A DNA stretch of 64,000 nucleotides from Coffea arabica (GCF_036785885.1 NC_092323.1:14702501-14766500); one strand, 5' to 3'; counted from the stretch's first letter, positions 24,944 through 36,777 are shown. The notes: a model not told the origin generated them from the sequence alone. A program made the numbers and translations.

Positions 24944-25096
24944 GGATTAATCTTTCATACATTGTCATTATATATAGTGACGGATCTAGATATCTGCCAC
25001 ATCATTTCAATTTAATTTAAATACCAAACTTTGTATGCATGATATATTTCAAGACTTGCAAGTGTATATACTAATGGTGTATGAAAAAATTTACCA
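24944..25096. mobile_element. Small MITE-like element
   Basis: The left end GATTAATCTTTCATACATTGTCATTATATATAG pairs in inverse with the right end, GTGTATATACTAATGGTGTATGAAAAAATTTACC (shared TTTCATACA..ATTA.TATATA core). About 150 bp with no coding capacity; the target duplication is unclear. Confidence 0.5.
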
Positions 25097-25715
25097 AAAA
25101 AAAAAATTCTGCTATTCCAAGACAAAGAACAACCTTTTTATGTTATAATTTTTTATTTTTTTTTTTATTTTTGGTTCAATAAATGTCATGTGAATCCGAT
25201 GGAGTTGATCGAATGATTTATCAATTCTATCCCTGAAATTTATTACTAGGTTATTGAATGGTTTGATTCAAATTGAAAGTTAGAGTTTAGGGATGTAATA
25301 GTTTTAATTTTTAAATATCAAAGATGAATTTGCTTCGTTTTAAAAGAGATGGATGAAAAAAATAATTTTGCGAAATATAAGGTATGAAACAGGCCATTTT
25401 CCCAAAAAGGAAATAAAAAAAAATGGTTCTTCGGAGGTTGGACGGTGGTTTACTCGGACGGAGGAGTTGACCTGGACCACGAAAAGATGAGGCAACTTCA
25501 GTAGCTTTTGTCTATAACTCTATACATTTTGTTTATAAATAAATATAATGTTTTCTTCACACGGAAAGAGGAGTAGACCAAAGTGGCGTGAGAAAGCAAG
25601 AAACAGCTATCAAATCCTATTAGCAGGTCAATCAAAGTAGATTTTGAGGTTTCCTCCTCTTCATTTGCTATCAAGAAACCTGAACTGAAGTTAAGAAAAG
25701 GTCCAACCGAGGGAT
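25097..25715 (+). promoter_or_regulatory. NLR promoter and leader
   Basis: A TATA box TATAAATAA lies at 25534-25542, about 175 bases before the ATG at 25716. A W-box TTGACC (WRKY target, common in defence genes) lies at 25467-25472, about 65 bases upstream of the TATA box. Sites are read from the sequence; function is inferred. Confidence 0.5.
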
Positions 25716-28700
25716 ATGGCTGTGTCTAGGTTCGATTATGCTTTGTTTGGTGCTGCATTACATGATCTCGAATCCATTGAAAGCTGGTTTCGTCGTGAGA
25801 GAGAGTATCCTGAGTATCGTGGCCTCTGGAAGATGAGGATGGAGCTGAAACTTCTCAGAACATTTTATACCTGTGCCCGTGAGTGGGGCAGCAAGTATGG
25901 ATTTTTGGAACATGAGCAAGATAAGCATGCAAGTCCGAGAGTTATCTTGATGACGATTGAAGATCTTGTTTGCAAAATTTCCAATGAAGCTCACTCCCTT
26001 TGTCTTGCATCAGATCACGATTATAGCCTGGTTTTGAACATGATATCTGGTTTTAGAACAACCGTAAGGGCTATGAAACGAGATGTTGTAAAACTGTCAT
26101 TCATGTTTTCAGCAAACTCTCTGGAATATCGACTCGTGGATATGATTCCTATCGTGATTACTAATTTTTTGGAAAATCTGATGGATCTTCTCTGCTGTGT
26201 CAATGATGAAGCTCTGCTTCAACTAATCGAAGCCCTTGTTGATAAGCTAAAGTTTTTCAACAATTTCATTCGCTTTACCAGGACGCAAGGTGTTGACTTT
26301 ATGCAATCCAAGGACTTGTATAGCCATGTTGAATTTGTTGCTGTCAAAGCAGCACGGCTGATCTTCATGTGGGGTTTTTATTTCAGAAATGATGGAGAAC
26401 TGCTCGCTCAGGTGCAATTGGAAAAGACTCAGCTGCTTGAGAAGATTAAGCTTGTTGATCCTCACATTGGACAGATTTGTGTCCAACTCCTTACAGCTGC
26501 AAAATTATCAGGATCATCGATAATTCTGACTTCCAAGAAGAATGGGGATATAGCAGCAGAATTCATTGATTCTCTGCTGTGTAGACTTTGGGGGCTATTT
26601 GATTATGATTCAAGCTTTATGATTTCTCCCAAGGACCAAATCCAAAGACTTTATGAAGGACTAAGATTCCTGAGAACCATTCTCCTTCAGCAGTACAAGG
26701 TCAAAGAGCTACTTGACAAAATACAGTATCACTTAAGACTTGTGGTCATTGATGCTGGAACAATAGTTTGCTCCATTTCTCGGAATGAATTGAAAGAAGG
26801 CTTGGCCAAGGAAAAGGATCTTCTCCTTTTTGATTTGTTGAAATTGATCAAGTATATTAAGTCAAGAGTTGCACAAGAGTACCTGTTAACATCATCATCT
26901 AGTTTTCCTACAACCAATGAGTTGGGTTTTTTGGATTCTCTCCAAGAGAAACTAGAGCAATTATCAAAGTGCGAGGCAGATTCAGTTGCTTTTCCAAAGG
27001 ATTGCATCCATATATTTCTGGAAAATCTTCTAATCTTGAGATCTTTCCTGAATAATATTGTGCACCAGCGAAACCAGAACGTAAAACTTCAAACTCTTTG
27101 GAGTCGTGTTATGGAGGTGGCTTACAAGGCAGAGATTATAATTGACTATGTGGCAGTAGGTGATAGACCTGATTGTTATCCGATGTCATTCGATGCCATC
27201 AATGAAGACATCAACTTTATTAAAACTGAGGCCTTAGAGATCTATGACAGGATGCAGCCTGATATTGGAGGCCAGAAAACTACCAATTCTTATAGTCACA
27301 TGCCATCACAGGTTAGCACTCCTATACTCGATGAAGTTGTGGTGGGATTGGATGATGAGGCAGAAACAGTTATTGAGAGACTTACAAGAGGAACAAGGCA
27401 GTTGGATGTTGTTCCAATCGTGGGTATGGCTGGACAAGGTAAGACAACATTGGCCAAAAGAGTATACAATGATCAGTTAATTATGTGCCACTTTCATGTT
27501 CGTGCATGGTGTTGTGTTTCACAAGGATATCAGAGGCTAAGTTTGTTATTAAAAATCTTAAGTGATATTATGGATAAGCTTCCTAGCCAATATTTACAGA
27601 TGAATGAAGATGATTTGGCTGTAGTTCTCTACAAACAATTGAAGGGAAACAGGTATCTGATAGTTTTGGATGATATATGGGGCATTGAGGCATGGAATGG
27701 GATGGAAAGATCTTTCCCCAATGACGCCAATGGAAGTAGAGTTCTCTGTACAAGTCGCCTTCACAATTTGTCATCAGAATTTAAGCAAGATTGCAAAGCT
27801 CACCCACTTCGCCTACTCACTGATGAAGAGAGTTGGGCTTTACTACAGCATAAGTTGTTTGCCAAGAAAGCTTGTCCTCCACAACTATGTGCTCTTGGGA
27901 AGCAAATAGCAGAGAGTTGTAAGGGGCTACCTCTTGCTGTTGTTGTTGTTGCTGGATTTCTTGCAACAATACAGCAATATCGCTGGGAAGAAGTTGCAAG
28001 AAGTCTAAGTTCCAGCGTTCTTTCTGACAATGAACTCTGCATGAACACATTTGAGTTGAGCTATAGACACTTACCTGATTATTTGAAGCCATGCTTTCTA
28101 TATTTTGGTGCATTTCAGGAAGACCAAGAAATTCCCATCCAAAGGTTGGCATTGCTATGGATCTCTGAAGGATTTGTGCAGAAGACTGGGGCAAAGAGCT
28201 TAGAGGATGCAGCAAATGAGTACTTGATGGATCTCATTGATCGAAGTTTAGTAATGGTTAGCCAACAAAGATCCATTGGTGGGGTGAAAACTTGCCAAAT
28301 TCATGACTTGTTGCATGAATTTGTCATCAGGAAAGCCAAAGAAGAAAGTTTTTTGCATATTTTACGTGGGTATGATGAGCTTTATACTTTCACTGCACCA
28401 TACAACCCATACAGGTTGGGTATCTATGCTGATGCAATGGCCTTTAAGAAGTCGAGGCTCTTCTGTCCTCATTTACGCTGTTTGCTCTTCTTTTCTAAGA
28501 CTCCTTTTGCTCTTGAACAGAAGCATGATTTTTCATTCATGTTTCGGATATTTAAACTTCTCAAAGTGTTGGACTTAGGGGACTATGATCTTGGTCAGAG
28601 CTTTCCATTGGAGGTAGTATTGCTGGTTCACTTGAGATACTTGGTGATTCAATGTAGTGTAAAGTCCATTCCGTCTGCGATATGCAAACTCTCGAGGTTA

Positions 28701-29480
28701 GAAACTTTTCAGTTGAAGGGAGCCACAACTTGTGTTGCGTTGCCAAACACAATCTGGATGATGAAGGAACTGAGGCATCTAAGCATTGCAAGTTCTCGTT
28801 GCTCCTTTGGTTTTATATTTCCCACTGACGATCTTGAAAGATACCCAGATTTGTCTCAATTAGGCAGCTGTATCCTTGTAATCGATTGCTGCAATGGTCA
28901 AAGTTTTGCAAAGATACTGGCAAAGTTACCAAACATCCGTAGACTAAAATGCGTATATGCGTCAAAAGAGGACATTCCTGTGCATTGCCATAAGGAAATT
29001 GTGCTGGACCGTCTGAGCCGACTACAATCACTCCGCATGGCTCGATTTTGGGCATTTAAACTGGATTTCCCCGTTAATTTGAGAAAATTGACTCTCTCAA
29101 GCAATAAGCAGCAGTGGAGTGAAATTTCAGAAATTGCAAAGCTGCCCAATCTAGAGGTGCTCAAATTACTTAATCGGTCCTTTGTGGGAAAAGAATGGGA
29201 AGTGACAGAAGGGGCATTCCCAAAGCTGAGATTCTTGAAACTGGAAGACTTGGAAATCGTCAGATGGACAGCCTCTGGCGATGATTTCCCCCCACTTGAG
29301 AAGCTGGTTTTATGCAGTTGTCGGATGCTGGAAGAGGTCCCTTCTTGTTTAGGGGACATTCCAACTATTGAAATGATTGAGATCAGATCGTGTCACAAGT
29401 CTGCTGTGAATTCGGTAAAGCAAATTCAAGAAGAACAGATGGACTTGGGAAATAAGGGTCTAAAGGTTGTAATTCATTAA
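25716..29480 (+). CDS. CC-NB-ARC-LRR immune receptor, R1 late-blight type
   Basis: Intronless, 1254 residues. Residues ~1-510 form the long helical N-terminal region typical of Solanaceae/Rubiaceae R1-type receptors, grading into a coiled-coil part. The NB-ARC follows: P-loop GMAGQGKTT at ~570-578, kinase-2 LIVLDDIW at ~648-655, RNBS-B GSRVLCTSR, GLPL (CKGLPLAVVVVAGFLA) at ~737, RNBS-D CFLYFGAF, and an MHD-position motif QIHDLLHEF at ~861 (IHD instead of MHD, common in this clade). From ~930 to the end are irregular leucine-rich repeats. All nucleotide-binding motifs are intact and the frame is unbroken, so it appears functional as an intracellular pathogen sensor; the recognised effector cannot be told. 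It stands between a GH17 relic and the GH17 array. Confidence 0.96.
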   Translation: MAVSRFDYALFGAALHDLESIESWFRREREYPEYRGLWKMRMELKLLRTFYTCAREWGSKYGFLEHEQDKHASPRVILMTIEDLVCKISNEAHSLCLASDHDYSLVLNMISGFRTTVRAMKRDVVKLSFMFSANSLEYRLVDMIPIVITNFLENLMDLLCCVNDEALLQLIEALVDKLKFFNNFIRFTRTQGVDFMQSKDLYSHVEFVAVKAARLIFMWGFYFRNDGELLAQVQLEKTQLLEKIKLVDPHIGQICVQLLTAAKLSGSSIILTSKKNGDIAAEFIDSLLCRLWGLFDYDSSFMISPKDQIQRLYEGLRFLRTILLQQYKVKELLDKIQYHLRLVVIDAGTIVCSISRNELKEGLAKEKDLLLFDLLKLIKYIKSRVAQEYLLTSSSSFPTTNELGFLDSLQEKLEQLSKCEADSVAFPKDCIHIFLENLLILRSFLNNIVHQRNQNVKLQTLWSRVMEVAYKAEIIIDYVAVGDRPDCYPMSFDAINEDINFIKTEALEIYDRMQPDIGGQKTTNSYSHMPSQVSTPILDEVVVGLDDEAETVIERLTRGTRQLDVVPIVGMAGQGKTTLAKRVYNDQLIMCHFHVRAWCCVSQGYQRLSLLLKILSDIMDKLPSQYLQMNEDDLAVVLYKQLKGNRYLIVLDDIWGIEAWNGMERSFPNDANGSRVLCTSRLHNLSSEFKQDCKAHPLRLLTDEESWALLQHKLFAKKACPPQLCALGKQIAESCKGLPLAVVVVAGFLATIQQYRWEEVARSLSSSVLSDNELCMNTFELSYRHLPDYLKPCFLYFGAFQEDQEIPIQRLALLWISEGFVQKTGAKSLEDAANEYLMDLIDRSLVMVSQQRSIGGVKTCQIHDLLHEFVIRKAKEESFLHILRGYDELYTFTAPYNPYRLGIYADAMAFKKSRLFCPHLRCLLFFSKTPFALEQKHDFSFMFRIFKLLKVLDLGDYDLGQSFPLEVVLLVHLRYLVIQCSVKSIPSAICKLSRLETFQLKGATTCVALPNTIWMMKELRHLSIASSRCSFGFIFPTDDLERYPDLSQLGSCILVIDCCNGQSFAKILAKLPNIRRLKCVYASKEDIPVHCHKEIVLDRLSRLQSLRMARFWAFKLDFPVNLRKLTLSSNKQQWSEISEIAKLPNLEVLKLLNRSFVGKEWEVTEGAFPKLRFLKLEDLEIVRWTASGDDFPPLEKLVLCSCRMLEEVPSCLGDIPTIEMIEIRSCHKSAVNSVKQIQEEQMDLGNKGLKVVIH

Positions 29481-30612
29481 GAAGATTGGGATGGCAAAGT
29501 TTCCTCAGGCCTGACATGAAGGAGAATCTATTTAATTCCTCACTTCACATGTTAACAGAGTTCAATGCTCGTAGATATGGAAATTTGTTTATGCAGATAA
29601 GGTTTCCTTCCTCAATTAACTGCTTGTGTTCTTTGTATCAGTTCAGTAATGAGTTCTTGTTTTCTTTTTTTTTTTGTCAAAGCAATTATTGGAATGTACC
29701 TATATTTTGGTTGGGCAACTTTTAATTTTAGTTATCAACATTTTTGGGATGTAATTTATTAAAATTATTCATTTTTCTTATTAGTGTTATGATTGAAATG
29801 CAATAACTCTATATTAAAAGATACGAGGGTAATTTAAGCATAACAAAAACTAAGATCAGATTACCAGGTTGGATGTGATAACAGAAATTCTAGTTAGGAT
29901 AAACTTCAGAACATCTGCCGAGCAGAAAACATAGATTTGATTAAAACGAAGTACGACAACTAAGTTTTCTACCATGCTGAACGTTGATCTAGACTTAATG
30001 CAATTCAGCAAGAAAAAGCCTTTGTCACTCATAATCTAGACCTGGAGAACTCAAAGATATATATGGTTTACATGTCATAGTTATAAAGATCAACGAACCA
30101 AATTTATTCAAGTAATACATGACCTGATCAATTTCTTATATTCTTGTTTCTGATTTTTTCTGTCATTACTGAACTAAATTGAAGAGCATTATAGAACAAT
30201 ACTAACAGAACTAGGCAAGGAAAGGCACCGAATTGGGAGTGCATGATAAGTTACTTGGCAACTTACACCCCAGATGGTTTGACAAAGCCGCGCGAGTATA
30301 AAACTGCATACAGAATATGTATTTTCTTGGAGATTCAACATGTCTTGATTAAGCATATAATCAGCATAAGATGTGATGAATACTGTTATGCATCACAGGA
30401 ATGTTTAATCTTACGTGGGTTAAGCCTTGACACATTTTAAAACTAAAAAAGAAAGAAAGAGAGACAAGGGAACCTTATACCTGAGAGTTAACATTTGACA
30501 TGGGGCTGATTTTAAATTGAATTTGAGGCCACACATATCTGATAGGTGAAAAAGTACATAAAAACCAGCATGAATGATTAACCTATGCTATATGGCCCCA
30601 AATCTATTATAA
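29481..30612. other. Spacer between the NLR and the GH17 array
   Basis: Convergent 3' regions of the NLR (+) and GH17 copy 1 (-). From about 30470 it is similar to the 3' flanks of copies 2-4 (CTTATACC.GAGAGTTAACATTTGACAT), which marks the left edge of the duplicated unit. Nothing else seen. Confidence 0.5.
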
Positions 30613-32522
30613 TCAGCATGTACACATCAAAGTGAAGCAGATGAACAACGTCTGCACAACAGCAATCATCAATGATATCGATGATGGCTTGAGAGCATGA
30701 GCCAGGCTTTGTGCGTATCCACTAAAATTAGGGATCTCAGCAGCTAGTATTTCGACAGGGAATGTGCAGGATGGAGTTGAAGGATCGTCTGAGACTATCT
30801 TACCATATCCGTTGTAATAACACGATTTGTTGGACACACGTTGGGATGCCTTCTGGAAGCCCATATTAAAGGCATACGAAAGCCTCTGCATGTATGTCAA
30901 ATTGCTGCATGACCCTCCAGGATCCAATGCCGTGCAATCTGCAGTGTCACATGCGTACTTTGCTTGATCATCAAAAACATTATAAGCAACTTTACCAATA
31001 TCTGATGCGTATCGGTCATTGAAAATGCACCACCTTTTAGGCATATGTGTAATGCCTATAGCTGGTACTAGCTTGACATCGTGCCCAAGCCCCTGAAGAT
31101 CAAAGTTAAACTTAGGCTGTCCATCAAATTTGTAGATACCCCAATGTCGCATGAAGGATCCGGCATTCTTGTTTATCTTATTTTCATCAGACAAATTATG
31201 GAGATAGACATCAATCGGACCAGGACGTCGAGGAGTTCCTTTCTTACTAGCTACAAATTTAGCCAAGCCCTGATAAAATCTCTGTGCATTTGGGATGTTT
31301 CCATCTTTTATTCCATCTGTTGGCCATCCAATTGCATCTATAATGATTGTCATGTTTGGACACCCCACTTTCTCTAATGCAACATCGAACATATCATACA
31401 TGACCTCTATGACATTTGAATAGGTTTTGTCCCCATCTTTGAACACTGAGGTAGAGTTGTTCTCAAGAAATGCAAATTCAGTGTCACCGTTAAACAAATC
31501 ATTAACATTAAGGAGTGGGAAAATAACCACTCCAATTGGAGCATTGTAGCTCTGCAGAATCTGACATGACCTAGTAATGTTTGGCTCTAAATCTTTTCTG
31601 AAAGCAGCCTCCGCTGGTTTCTTTACAGGGATGAGGACGTCAGTGAAATGATTCATTGTTGCTTTAATGTCACTTTTATTCATTAACTTAAGAGCTTGTT
31701 GCATCCAGTCCAATACCTGAATAGCTTCGGGATATGTTTGATTGAAAAATCTTGTCGATAATGGCATCGTCCCAACGCAAACATAGCTATAAAAAAAATC
31801 AAACAAAAGTTGACCAAAAATGAAAACATAATCAATAAGAGAGCTAAAAAAACAAAGGAGAAATTAAATTGTTAACCATTAAATTATACTCAAATTTATA
31901 ACCAAAAATTCATCTAATAATATCTCTTTCAAGGTGTAACGGGAGTTATAAGGTACAACATTCGGATTCATCCAGTGGCTAAGTAATGGCTCTTAGAGTC
32001 TTGCCTCACCGTCAGCATGGAGGATTCTCCTATGTGATAGGAGCTCATTCATTCAACTATTGGGATAGCTAAGTGGTGGCTAAGATAGAGCGCTTATCCT
32101 AGTTCGCAGGCAGGTCTAAGGATCAAATTCTAGGTCTGGAAATTGGGGGTTGGGAGTTTATAGAAAGAGGTAGGAGCTATTCAAAGAAAAACATACATGA
32201 AATGGACATTGGGATGGCTTACAATAATCTGAACCACCCACTCATCCACATCAGCCTGAGTTTTCATCTTCTGTGTAGATTGATTAGGCATTGTGATTTC
32301 CAGTCCAATGTCAGTCGCTGAAAAGGCTTCCAAGACATTGTCACTTGCACTGAAAAGCTTGACGTAATTGATCTTGTTTTGCATCAGCAAGTCAACCACC
32401 ATGGATGGTATCATTCTTTGTGTTGCCAACCTTCCCCAATTCATACCTAAATAACCCTCTACATAAAGGGTCTCCAATGAAAGAAATGAAATTGCACATA
32501 TTAAGAGATTGAAGCCGTTCAT
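30613..32522 (-). CDS. GH17 + X8 pseudoenzyme, array copy 1
   Basis: Two exons: 32197-32522 and 30613-31786; intron 31787-32196 (AT|GTATGT...TTTATAG|C); 499 residues. Signal peptide (~1-23), GH17 fold starting YLGMNWGRLATQ, X8 domain (RWCIFNDRY...YACDTADCTAL...GGSC...YAFNMGFQ) and a C-terminal hydrophobic tail. The catalytic sites are changed: VGNEP is VGTMP (Met116), GEIGWP is DAIGWP (Ala260), FERHWGI is FMRHWGI (Met321); only the Glu of SDEN remains of four conserved acidic positions. The fold-determining segments around them, GWPTDG and HWGI.KFDGQPKF, are conserved. It cannot hydrolyse glucan by the GH17 mechanism (inference from established family chemistry); a wall or callose binding role through X8 is the likely alternative. 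Compared with copies 3 and 4, its residues 116-170 carry a cluster of private changes. Confidence 0.92.
32062..32180 (+). mobile_element. SINE-like insert in the intron of copy 1 (also copies 2 and 4)
   Basis: The plus strand shows an A box, TAGCTAAGTGGTGG, and about 50 bases on a B-box-like GGATCAAATTC (GGTTCAAATCT in copy 4), the arrangement of a tRNA-derived promoter. Possible short duplication AGGAGCT..ATTCA flanks it. Present at 39210-39330 and 49001-49120; in copy 3 only the 3' part survives. Confidence 0.45.
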
Positions 32523-33652
32523 CCCACTTTGATCCCACTTTTAATATCAATATGTGGAGTTCAATCTGGTTCCCCAAATGAGGAAGAAAATTCGAAAAAG
32601 TGATCATTGGCATAAATATGAAAAAATGTACCAAAAAAGAGATAGTTTATCACAGGTTCTGTACAGGTAATCAATCAGGAAAACAAGGAATGACAACCAC
32701 TGAAATTGTATTGACAACTGTTGAAGGAAAAAGGTAAATTGAAAATAAGTGGTTCCCTTGTAGATTTGACCAACTAATACTACTTTTTTATTTGGCAATG
32801 TTTTCTAAATTAGGGAAAAAAGGTAAATTGAAGGAAAAAGGTAAATTGAAAATAAGTGGTTCCCTTGTAGATTTGACCAACTAATACTACTTTTTTATTT
32901 GGCAATGTTTTCTAAATTAGGGAAAAAAGGTAAATTGAAAATAACGGTTCCCTAGTAGATTTTACCAACTAATACTACTTATTTGGCAATTGATGTTTTC
33001 TAAATTAGTAAATTCCCTAGAATCTGGTTTCTATTTAGCACTGAAATAGGATACAGATTACAGACATAACCACTCAAGGTCCTCAAGGATCCTCCAGCTT
33101 TTTTTTTTTTGTGATTTATTTTAGTGTAAGTGGAAGATCTTAAACTCGGGAGCTTTCATTTACACTCTCTCCCCCTCCTCTCCTCTCCTCCCAACATCCT
33201 TTAGTTTTGAACAAATATAAGACAGATTTGATTTGATTTGTCATTCTCTAACCTAAAGAGATACAAAACAAAATCCTCAAAAGTTATAGGCTTATATAGC
33301 TCTATGACAAATATATCAAAAGCTTGATTTTTTCAGACAACTAATTAAATGATTTTAAGAAAGATTTAAATATGAATTAATTTTTATATATTGATAATGT
33401 ATACTTTGTTATAGTTGGATATATGATAACTAATCCGATTTGAAGTTTAAATTTAGTTATGTTTTAAAGATGAATAAAAAATAAGAAATCAATTGACGAA
33501 ATGATTTAATTCTTGCAAATAATATCTGATTTTTAAGTGTTAGATAAATTTTGTAGATTCAACGTATATATACACCTTTTTCGAAGTCATTACAAAATTT
33601 GTCAATATAAATAGGATAAGAGCCAATAAGATTCAGCCCAAGACATGTGCTA
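32523..33652. other. Upstream region of copy 1, shared by all four units
   Basis: Probable promoter region of copy 1 (-), AT-rich, alignable to 39671-40700, 43436-44467 and 49460-50590. It contains polypyrimidine stretches (about 33155-33195). No TATA box stands out. Confidence 0.5.
32723..32936. repeat. 107-bp tandem duplication private to unit 1
   Basis: The segment starting GAAGGAAAAAGGTAAATTG at 32723 is repeated from 32830 with almost no change. Other units have one fewer repeat at this place, so it is a recent local event. Confidence 0.85.
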
Positions 33653-34787
33653 GTAGGGGTGCAATCAAGTCGAATCAAATTTTGTCCTAATCAAACCGAG
33701 CATCGACTTAATTTTATTAGGGGTGGATAAAAATACCTGCTAACCCAAAAACCCACGACATTTGATCCTATCCGATTCAAAAATGAAGAATCCGATCCGT
33801 ATCATTTGATCAGGTTAAAAAAGGATCGGGTACCTATTTAGATGTGGGGCAGGTTAGGGTCACATAATTAAAAACCTGCAGATACCCGACCCGTTCTTCA
33901 TAATTTTTTTTTTATACACATACTATAAAATTATATATTTAGAGTTAAATAAGCAATTTCATTGAACAAATTACATTACAAATATGGGAGACTATAGTTT
34001 CTTATAAAATTCATTTGTAGAGGTCATGATCTTGTATTTTTTAAAAAAGAGTTTAATTAATGTGGACTACATATATTTAAAAAAAGTGCTACTTATTTCA
34101 AATTTTTATTGATTTTGAATTCTTTTAATTTTTTCCTTTTTCTTGTATTCTCTTCATATGCTTGTTTCTTCGTAGGAGACTTTTTTCGAGAAAAAATCTT
34201 TGTTAAATGTTAGATGAACATGTAAAATAAAAAATTAAATTAGTATAAATTATTTTTAAAAAAAATTAATTGATAAGTGGCGGAGTGGGTACCCATTGAC
34301 TCAATCCTACTTCGGAAGGTACTCGATAATCAGGTACCTGTTGATATGCAGAACGGGTAAGGGTCAAAAAATACCTGACATGCAAGATGTGGGACGAATC
34401 AGTCAAATGGTACATGGAGCGAGTAACCAACCCATGCCTACTCCTATATTTTATCAAGTTCAAACTCAAACTGAAACTCTTAATGTAAAGATCGAGTTCG
34501 AGCCGAGTCGAGAAAAAAATGAAAATTTTATTTTATTTTTTAAAAAAATGAATAAAATATTAGGAATATATATAATTTCACTATTAATATATATATGTAT
34601 GTATGTATGTATAATCGAGCTAGTTTGTGAGCTAATAAGTTAAGCATTTTTTAATTTGAATTCGAACTCGAGTTCAATTTAGTAAGTACGAACTCGACTA
34701 GAACTCGATATTGTCTGAACTCAATCCGAACTTTGAATCAAGCTACTCATGAACGGCTCACAAGTGACTCAACTTGTGTGCAGCCCT
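33653..34787. mobile_element. hAT-like non-autonomous element, unit 1
   Basis: Ends are TAGGGGTGCAATCAAGTCGA and, inverted, TAGGGCTGCACACAAGTTGAG; flanked by ATGTGCTA / ATGTGCTG, an 8-bp duplication with one change, fitting hAT. The interior has repeated ACCCGA/GGGTAC motifs. No transposase. The same element lies at 44468-45607 and, without its left end, at about 40700-41260 (right part lost as well) and 50590-51663, so it predates the gene duplications. Confidence 0.7.
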
Positions 34788-35065
34788 ATGTGCTGCCAAC
34801 CGTGTGATTTTTTTTTTTCCGCTTCTTTACTTGGTTCCCTGGTTCCATATGAGTCACTTGTGGCATTAGGTGTAGGATGTCAAGCTATTATCTCCCTCAA
34901 AATTCATCTTCCTTGGTTCCGCTTCTTTCTTCCCCTTTATCTTGAACTCTCTACTCTTTTCTCATTCTTTCCATTCTATTTTCTTCCCTCATATCTTTCT
35001 TTTCTTTTTTTTTCTTCCTTCATTCTCCCTATTACCGAGGGATCTTTCTTCTCTAATAATGTTTT
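34788..35065. other. CT-rich spacer
   Basis: Pyrimidine-rich sequence shared with 45608-45886 and about 51664-51976. Its open frame is compositional and not supported as a gene. Confidence 0.4.
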
Positions 35066-35535
35066 GGATAAATTAATTATAACGCCCAGTGATTTTATAT
35101 AATGTCAAATGACCCCTCTAAAGGTTTAAAATAGCAATATAACCCTCCTATGATTTTATGTAAAGTGAAAAATAGATGAAATGCACAATTAGTTATGATA
35201 TTTATACCAAGCGTACTCTAAAAGTGTGTGTGATAAAATTTTAATCTCCATAAAACTCTCTTAATATTTGTATAAATATTTACTTTATCCTCTGTGTTTT
35301 TTACATTTATCCATGTAATCCCCTTATGCTTTTATATAAGGTAGTTAAGTCATTGATTGATTCAGCATTTAAGTAAAAGTACTATTGGTATTTCAATTAA
35401 CGACATTATATAAGTTATTTTTGCTCAAGATACTACATTACATAAAACCATATGGGGTGAAATGAACATTTTGAAATGTTAAAGGGGTCATGTGGCAATA
35501 GATAAAACTACATGGGAGTTATATATAATTTACCC
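35066..35535. mobile_element. 470-bp Mutator-like element, unit 1
   Basis: Ends GGATAAATTAATTATAACGCCC and, inverted, GGGTAAATTATATATAACTCCC, with extended inverted similarity (ATGACCCCT segments). The 9-bp flanks TAATGTTTT and TAATATTTT differ at one base. No coding capacity. Confidence 0.75.
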
Positions 35536-36777
35536 TAATATTTTATATGACTTTCTCTATTCTTTGGAATTTATATTATTGTTCTTTTCAAAGCCTTCTT
35601 GAAAATATAATTTCCTTGGTCATATATTTTTTAGAGTATACTTGTATATTCAAGATACATTTGGTAAATCTGGACATATAAAGCTTTCATTGTTGTGTGG
35701 AAAATCAATGAGCTTACACATTTATATCCCGGAGCACCTCTAACTCGAATTTTGATTGAATAAACTCAATATTCGGCTAGCTCAATTAATGTGTGATACC
35801 CATTGAACACCGATACAACAGTTCTTTTATAGCTCTATTCATTAGACACCAACCACCTAATGGCTCAACAAAGCTTGGCCAATGGAAACATTGTCTTGAG
35901 TTATAATCAAGTAAACTTGGCTGAAGTTTTGCTCTCGGAAACTCCATAATGCTTGGATGAACACATATTAATTTGGATTTAGTATAATAGTAAGTATCTA
36001 TTGGATACCCGCTAGGAAAAAAATTTTTTATTTGCCACTTTATAGCCATTCCATTGGACAATTGTTAGAAAACCAATTTTCCACCCCTAATATCCTTGTA
36101 TAAAAATTAAAAAGAATCTATATGACTTCATTTATTTCTTCACAAGAAAACTTTGTTCTCTTATCTCCCATAAATAGGATGTACCTTTTAATTTTCAAAG
36201 AGTATTAGTATATTTGCATAAGTTCGGTAGTAAACTTCTAGTTGTTTCCCAAAAACAGTTATTGGAGGGGACTTGTACCCGATGTTTTGGTTTGGGAGAA
36301 TGGCAAGAACAGATCTGCCTCTTCTACATGTATCAATCTGAGTGACACGAAAAAATTTAATTTTTCTGAGAAAAAATAGCTCGACAGTCCAACTTTTTCT
36401 TTTTCCTCTTCTCTTCTTCTTCTGTTTCTGTCCTTTATACAAAGTATCCTCAAGAAAATTCAACAGCGTACAATTGTAAAACCAAGAAATTTTAATCTAA
36501 TTTGGATTAAGACCTGACCCAATATTTAAAACTACAAAGGAAAAAGAAGGACGAGGAAGGGACTGAAAGATAAAATGAATCTTATACCCGAGAGTTAACA
36601 TTTGACATGGAGCCGATTTTAATTGGATTTGAAGGCACTTGTTTCTTACAGGTGAAATTGTCAAACAAAATCATAAAGTCAGTTGTCATTTGAAGGTATG
36701 TGCATATTAATCTGTATGATTAGCCTATGCTACATGGCCCCAAATCCATTATAATCACATGTACACATCAAAGTGAA
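35536..36777. other. Shared spacer and 3' flank of copy 2
   Basis: AT-rich sequence nearly identical to 46357-47598. It ends in the common 3' flank of the array genes (from about 36580). No gene seen. Confidence 0.5.

Noticed and set aside
34749-35102. 117-codon frame repeated at 45594 and 51726
   Set aside because: Pyrimidine-rich spacer copied with the block; the frame is not conserved at its start and has no domain.
36188-36463. 91-codon minus-strand frame conserved at 47009-47284
   Set aside because: The conservation is explained by recent block duplication; composition is Lys/Arg-rich from A-rich DNA and no homologue is recognised.
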